A stretch of 64,000 bases of DNA. It comes from Watersipora subatra. Taxonomy: Eukaryota > Bryozoa > Gymnolaemata > Cheilostomatida > Watersiporidae. Below the pieces are notes generated by a model. That model saw only the letters and a program-made list of their open reading frames with translations, ran no database searches and was not told where the DNA came from. The DNA is taken from the NCBI RefSeq assembly GCF_963576615.1, contig NC_088713.1, positions 40,093,776 through 40,157,775 of the forward strand, read 5' to 3'. The position numbers and the translations under genes are program-made. Of this stretch, positions 59,701 to 64,000 are shown piece by piece; the first letter of the stretch is position 1, and each line of letters starts with the position of its first letter.

Positions 59701-62559
59701 TGATAATTATGAGTAAAATATATTCTCATACGCTTCCTACAAGCTGAAGTTTGATAATTCACAAAACAGCCTTTACAAAGGAATATATCAAATAAGACCT
59801 TGAAAAGTGAGCAGTAGAAACGTGTTTGTAACAAAGCAGTAAAACTCAGTAAGCATAATATAATGAACACTCACTACAACCCTTTCACTGTTGATACAAT
59901 GATAACTGGAAGCATTATCAGTCTGTAGATGTTACTCACCTTTTTGGTAGAGAGTCTAGCTCGCATCCCTGAAGTGTCAGCTTTCTTAAATTACTAAGAC
60001 TACCAAATACATCTGGTAGTTTGCCAGAAAAGTCGTTATAAGAAAGGTCAAGCTCTTCTAGCTGAGTCAGCTTTGAGAAACTGTAAATCATAAATAAGGG
60101 CAAAAAATAAAAATATCAAAGGTTCAAAGAAACAGTTTGGTATAGTGATTGTTGAAGGCAATACGTAGCAATAAATTGTACTCTATTCTAACAAGTATTG
60201 TCAATGAGAACAAAAATGCACACCTTCAACGATTGCAATTTTTCCCAAAAAAGTTTATTGGTAGTTAGCACCAGACAACTCTTTTCAAAATAATGATAAT
60301 ATTAACTGTTGACCTACATCCCAAGTATATATACCCGAGTATTATTGATGCAAAAATGTGCATTATCAAAGTTTGTAATATTTACAGAAGACGGTTTATT
60401 GGTACTTAGCATCAGGCGAACCTTTTCACAATAATAACTCGAAATTCCCCTGTCATACAGCTCACGACCAAAGCGATATTGGGAAAAGGAAAGGGTACTG
60501 ATGTTTGAGAAATTTAATATTAGCAGTAAAATGGCACTGCAGGGCAATATGATAACTGCAATGGTAGCTGTAATGTACTGGGTGTTATTATGCACAAGAA
60601 ACAGCAATAATGAAAGAAAAAGATTATATGTTTATATCTCTCCCCCTCCCGCAATAGGAGAAATGCAATATTAGAAGTAAAATGCACTGATCTTATTAGA
60701 ATAACCAATATTATTAAGGTAGTAATACAGTAGTAATAACAAACCAATGCACAATTTTGTTTACATTTCAAAACGTCATAGCTAACAATATCAAGCAGTT
60801 GTGATATTTATATAGATTTTTAGAAAATATATTTAACAAAACTATTTAGAAAAAATAATAACAGTAACATACTGCCCAACATCGGTCACTATATACTTCG
60901 ATTTTGTAATATCGAATGTTTATTCTCATAATTAAATCTTATAAAATCGAATATCTATCCTTATAAATAAATCTTATAAAATCGAATAATTATTCTTATA
61001 ATTAAATATTGTAATAATCTCATAAGAATCGTTAGAAAAAATATCATCGTCATTTCCTTTACTTTCACTGCTTTGGACATCAGTTGAAATACCCAAGTAC
61101 TCCTAACTAAAAGTCCAAAATATCAGTTACTTTGAAATCAGCAAAAAAGAAAAACGATTGTTTTTTCAGTACTTCTACGTTAATTATAGAAACCTTCGGC
61201 AATTCGCCAATGCTATAGACTGGTTAAATGTGCACAGCTTTTTTTATGTGAAATGTGCTTGACTTAATGGTTCTATTGTCTGTCGCTCGGCGTTTCGTTT
61301 GCCAGTCTTAATTTGGATAAAAACAAGGCTTGTCAAGTTTTAATAACGATTTCAGGCCGAATCAATCTGTCTATTTATGTATAATCCGATCAGATGGGTA
61401 AGGTTTAGAAAATTTTTTACAAATGATAAAGACTTGGTAACATCTTTAAATAGGTTTATATGTGTTTTGTATCGTTATTATACTTAAACGACTCCATTGA
61501 AAAATGGTTAAACTCGTTGATGAGATTTTGGTACAAAGGTTTGCGACGTCCGTTGATGAATAATTTTTGTGAGTTGTTTGCACATATGCATTTATCATAA
61601 ATCTCCCAAACAATCGCTTCGCTCGTGTTTGGTCGTGGGATAACATTATTAACATACAACCTAGATTAACTACTAACCTTTAGTCTTTCAGTAATAAATG
61701 TCCTCTGCAAATATAGAAACCTTTGTAAAAAAATCACAGTAGTAAAGACGAAGACAAAATGAAAATACACCTGATTCCAGTTACTGATAAGGAAGTGTTA
61801 TGACTACTATTATAGCCAAGAGCAAAATTTGTTGTACTTAAATTGTCTGAAAATTAAAAAACACATCGTGAAGGATCCGAAAATTAGATGATCAATAACA
61901 AAAAAATTAATAAAAGAAAGAAATAAATTCCACATAAAAAGTAAACCATAAACAAAATCATCTACTTTAGATAAAGAACAGAGGCCTTCAATGGTAACCT
62001 CCCATATAGTTTTTAAGTTATTCGTTCTTTATAATTGTCAATGCTTACAGCGACCAGGTATCGGCAAAAAAATTGTTTTTGTTACTTTTGTGATTTGGCA
62101 CAAGAATTGACTTAAGTTGCTAGTTATAATTAGGTTTCTATCAAGGTCTTGTAATCTTATGCCAAATTTCATTGTGATAATTCTGAGTAAAATATATTTC
62201 ATACGCTTCCTACAAGCTGAAGTTTGATAATTCACAAAACAGCCCTTATAAAGGAATATATCTATTAAGACCTTGAAAGGTTTGCATCAGAAATTTTTAC
62301 TGTTTTGTAACAAAGCAGTAAAAGTCACTAAGCATAATATAATGAACACTCACTACAACCCTTTCACTGTTGATATAATCACAGCTGGAAGCATTATCAG
62401 TCTGTAGATTTTACTCACCTTTCTGGTAGAGAGTTTAGCTCGCATCCCTGAAGTGTCAGCTTTCTTAAATTACAAAAACTACCAAGTACATCTGGTAGTT
62501 CGCCAAAAAAGCCGTTTTCAGAATAGTCAAGTTCTTCTAGTTGAGTCAACTTCGAGAAG
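47740..62559 (-). CDS. LRR-ROC-COR-caspase gene (5' end outside window)
   Basis: Eleven exons on the minus strand: 62419-62559, 59940-60080, 57483-57623, 51700-53702, 51530-51601, 50495-50679, 50154-50330, 48799-49018, 48288-48521, 47970-48082, 47740-47796. Every junction has GT-AG borders, and the phases (2, 2, 2, 1, 1, 0, 0, 1, 1, 0) agree without adjustment, giving about 1160 residues. Order: LRRs, ROC GTPase (P-loop GHSMSGKT, switch DHGGHE, THSDK), COR, acidic Ser-rich linker, caspase p20 and p10 with catalytic His and Cys. ROCO proteins are GTP-regulated switches and caspases cut after Asp. I infer a receptor-like protein in which GTPase state or oligomerisation activates the protease. 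Alternative: two genes in tandem, which the unbroken phase and lack of a start or stop between them argue against. Confidence 0.8.
47970..48082 (-). CDS. ROCO-caspase, p10 exon
   Basis: 113 bp encoding (G)HLAYRNRRFGSWFIN ... LFERQ, the small subunit core. It differs from the downstream copy by one residue (His for Tyr after the Gly). Confidence 0.85.
48288..48521 (-). CDS. ROCO-caspase, interdomain exon
   Basis: 234 bp between catalytic Cys and p10. Ser/Thr/Pro-rich, with VPD-A and ETD-D as candidate self-cleavage sites. Ends FPG. The acceptor leaves two bases that complete a Gly codon with the previous exon. Confidence 0.8.
48799..49018 (-). CDS. ROCO-caspase, catalytic exon
   Basis: 220 bp with the catalytic His (LIILSHGSETG) and Cys (LLIVQACSGG). 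The pentapeptide is QACSG where most caspases have QACRG or QACQG. The donor GTGAGT overlaps the codon after CSG. Confidence 0.9.
49545..49760. repeat. CA-rich tract in a caspase intron (unit 2)
   Basis: (CA)n with ACACAAAC and ACACCC variants in the intron between the first two caspase exons. The counterpart of 39960-40225. Confidence 0.8.
49975..50032. repeat. TA-rich microsatellite present only in unit 2
   Basis: A near-pure run of (TA)n with ATAAATT breaks, in the same intron as the CA tract. Unit 1 has only a short AATATAATTT at the matching place (near 40420), so the run expanded after duplication. Confidence 0.8.
50154..50330 (-). CDS. ROCO-caspase, first p20 exon
   Basis: 177 bp encoding VYRMSTMRGHCLLVNN, then DYRQGS-x-LDGQRI and ANLSGQ. 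This is the start of the caspase fold: 'RG-x-CL-x-NN' is typical of caspase strand 1. Phase 0 at both ends. Confidence 0.9.
50495..50679 (-). CDS. ROCO-caspase, acidic linker exon
   Basis: 185 bp. Encodes a Gln/Pro- then Asp/Ser-rich segment (HQPQERLTIPVQPEQDGDSS) ending KDLFYSDD, which joins VYRMS of the next exon in phase 0. Donor is GTGAGT after GATGAT. Asp-rich text before the p20 start could be a prodomain cleavage region. The duplication carrying the downstream caspase copy does not include this exon. Confidence 0.8.
50680..51529 (-). other. Intron between the linker exons
   Basis: 850 bp, AT-rich, phase 1. It ends in TTTTACAG before 50679. I see no other exon or element in it. Confidence 0.6.
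51530..51601 (-). CDS. ROCO-caspase, small linker exon
   Basis: 72 bp, phase 1 on both sides, between acceptor TTATACTTAG and donor GTACAC. Encodes (C)HQLDEKKKRIIQDYLDTL plus VASA, a charged amphipathic helix. Found from the phase match to both neighbours and the helix-like coding; support is weaker than for the larger exons. Confidence 0.65.
51700..53702 (-). CDS. ROCO-caspase, LRR + ROC GTPase + COR exon
   Basis: 2003-bp exon, about 668 residues, open throughout. Residues about 10-70 are LRRs (DCSDNKLTKIPF, LRTLNISGNRNL). The ROC GTPase follows: P-loop GHSMSGKT (53369-53392), switch II IDHGGHEVYH, a base-recognition motif at LTHSDK in place of the classical NKxD. The remaining 350-400 residues fit the COR domain (for example FVKNFTRNGILEEALL, then a half-conserved tail). 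In known ROCO proteins COR mediates dimerisation and controls the GTPase. Acceptor is ...CTGATTGCAG. Its first base completes an AGC Ser codon with the LRR exon's last two bases. Confidence 0.92.
53703..57482 (-). other. 3.8-kb intron between the LRR array and the ROC-COR exon
   Basis: No further LRR exon is visible. It contains a diverged direct repeat of about 1 kb spacing: 55380-55700 against 56410-56760 ('ttttgtttatgaaattttaa' against 'ttttgtttataaaatttta'). Its part from 55533 on is nearly identical to 63707-64000. Confidence 0.6.
57483..57623 (-). CDS. LRR exon, copy 1
   Basis: 141 bp, phase 2 at both ends. Encodes two LRRs: LTQLEELDLSYNDFSGELP and LGNLKMLNLKGCGLVSLP. Acceptor GGTTTACAG, donor GTGAGT. 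Closest to the ROC-COR exon, to which it splices in frame. Confidence 0.88.
59940..60080 (-). CDS. LRR exon, copy 2
   Basis: 141 bp, phase 2 at both ends. LTQLEELDLSYNDFSGKLP and LSNLRKLTLQGCELDSLP. Lies 2457 bp from copy 1 with matching introns, so it arose by duplication of exon plus intron. Confidence 0.88.
62419..62559 (-). CDS. LRR exon, copy 3
   Basis: 141 bp, phase 2 at both ends. LTQLEELDYSENGFFGELP and FCNLRKLTLQGCELNSLP. Lies 2479 bp from copy 2. Three changes in the LDLSYNDFSG loop (to LDYSENGFFG) alter the likely exposed face of the repeat. Further exons probably follow beyond 64000. Confidence 0.85.
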
Positions 62560-63706
62560 CTGCAAATCATAAATAAAGACAAAAACAAGAAATATCAAAG
62601 GTTCCAGGATACAGTTTGGTATAGTGATTGTTGAAGGCAATACGTAGCAATAAATTGTACTCTATTCTAACAAGTATTGTCAATGCAAAAAATGCACACC
62701 TTCAAAATTGGCCATTTTTCCCAAAAACGTTTATTGGTAGTTAGCACCAGACAACTCTTTTCAAAATAATAATAATATTAACTGTTGACCTATATCCCAA
62801 GTATATATACTCGAGTATTATTGATCCAAAAATGTGCATTATCAAAGTTTGTAATATTTACAGAAAACGGTTTATTGGTACTTAGCATCAGGCAAACCTT
62901 TTCACAATAATAACTCGAAATTCCCCTGTCATACAGCCCACGACCAAAGTGATATTGGAAAAAGGAAAAAGTACTGATGGTTGAGAAATGCAATATTAGC
63001 AGTCAAATGGCACTGCCGTGCAATAGAATAACTGCAATGGTAGATGTAATGTACTGAGTGTTATTATGTACAACAAACAGCAATAATGAAAGGAAAAGAT
63101 TATATGTTTATATCTCTCCCTCTCCCGCATTAGGAGAAATGCAATATTAGAAGTAAAATGCACTGATATTATTAGAATAACCAATATTATTAATGTAGTA
63201 ATACATCAGTAATAACAAACCAATGCACAATTTTGTTTACATTTCAAAACGTCATAGCTAACAATATCAAGCAGTTGTGATATTTATATAGACTTTTATA
63301 AAATCTATTTAACAAAACTATTTAGAAAAAATAATAACAGTAACATACTGCCCAACATCGGTCACTATATACTTTGAACTTGTAATATCGAATGCATATT
63401 CTTATAATTAAATCATATAAAATCCAATAATTATTCTTATAATTAAATCTTATGAAATCGAATAATTATTTTTATAATTAAATATTGTAATAATCTCATA
63501 AGAATCGTCAGAAAAAATATCATCGTCATTTCCTTTACTTTCACTGCTTTGGACATCAGTGGAAATACCCAAGTACTCCTAAAAGTCCAAAATGTCGGTT
63601 ACTTTGAAATCGGCAAAAAAGAAACGATTCCTTTGTCAGTACTTCTACGTTAATTTTAGAAACCTTCGGAAATTCGCCATTGCTATAGACTGGTTAAATG
63701 TGCACC

Positions 63707-64000
63707 AGTGCAAAGTATTACAATAATGCAAACATGAGCATTTTAAACACGCACGGTGCCTCCATAGTTAACTTCACTGAGTTGTAAATCTGGTTTAACT
63801 TAGTAGAGTGAGTAGATTATGACAGTATCTTACTAGTCATCTTAAACGTTATTGAAGTTTGTTATTTATAGTTTAAATTTTCACAAAGTCTGATTTAATT
63901 TGAAGCATTAGGCTTTTCTTTCCAGTTTTCTAGTGTGACTCTATTATTAAAGGTTTGGCAGTGCGATCTTTGAGAGAAAATCAAACCTTTTTTCAATAAT
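63707..64000. repeat. Near-identical copy of 55533-55826
   Basis: 294 bases to the window edge match intron sequence 8174 bp away, with one difference noticed (C/A near 55729 and 63903). It shows a large, very recent duplication, or an assembly artefact, that extends outside the window. Confidence 0.9.

Larger units (their letters stand above)
57050..63703. repeat. Tandem array of about 2.46-kb units, each with one LRR exon
   Basis: Three units with LRR exons at 57.5, 60.0 and 62.4 kb. Introns are nearly as similar as the exons: for example 'cgttttgaaatgtaaac' (minus) and 'actgcccaacatcggtcac' near 58407, 60871 and 63346. The third unit breaks off at about 63703 ('taaatgtgcac'), where the first two continue with 'agctttttt'. 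Confidence 0.9.

Overview
The window is nuclear DNA of an animal. It is AT-rich, most of it is non-coding, and its genes are split by GT-AG introns whose phases match from exon to exon. It carries a Ty3-type LTR retrotransposon, a piggyBac element, a decayed Tigger/pogo element, MITE-like elements, tRNA-derived fragments and long CA/TG tracts. A marine invertebrate, possibly a spiralian, would fit, but nothing in the sequence fixes the taxon.

Layout. 1-20400 holds three tandem, diverged copies of a unit of about 4.8 kb, each starting with a TG-rich tract (A about 1-7890, B about 7895-12670, C about 12690-20400). Copy A is interrupted by an inverted-repeat element (about 811-6280), which in turn holds a young Ty3 element with identical 189-bp LTRs (1554-6142). 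Copy C is interrupted by a Tigger/pogo remnant (13288-14533). A 36-bp minisatellite lies at 20470-20890. From 20.9 to 34.0 kb I find no gene, only decayed local tandem duplications of 2.0-2.4 kb, tRNA-Pro-like fragments and a MITE-like element (32943-33577).

The main content is on the minus strand from about 62.6 kb down to 38.1 kb. Exons with matching splice phases assemble into one gene whose 5' end lies beyond the window: three LRR exons of 141 bp (62.5, 60.0, 57.6 kb), one large exon coding for LRRs plus a ROC GTPase and COR domain (51700-53702), two linker exons, and five exons coding for a complete caspase p20/p10 domain (50330 to 47740). The predicted protein is LRR-ROC-COR-caspase. 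This resembles an NLR-like sensor: a ligand-sensing repeat array, a GTPase switch and a protease effector in one chain. The gene region is being remodelled by duplication. The LRR exon sits in about 2.46-kb tandem units, and the right edge of the window repeats 55.5 kb almost exactly. The caspase half plus its 3' flank (about 6.8 kb) is duplicated downstream (34.03-40.86 kb) as a headless module of five intact caspase exons.

A 3.36-kb piggyBac element with an intact 554-aa transposase (44257-47619) sits in the 3' flank of the upstream caspase copy, between the stop codon and the likely poly(A) signal. The other caspase copy still has the empty TTAA site. All functional statements are inferred from motifs and splice logic. 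No alignments, searches or RNA data were available.
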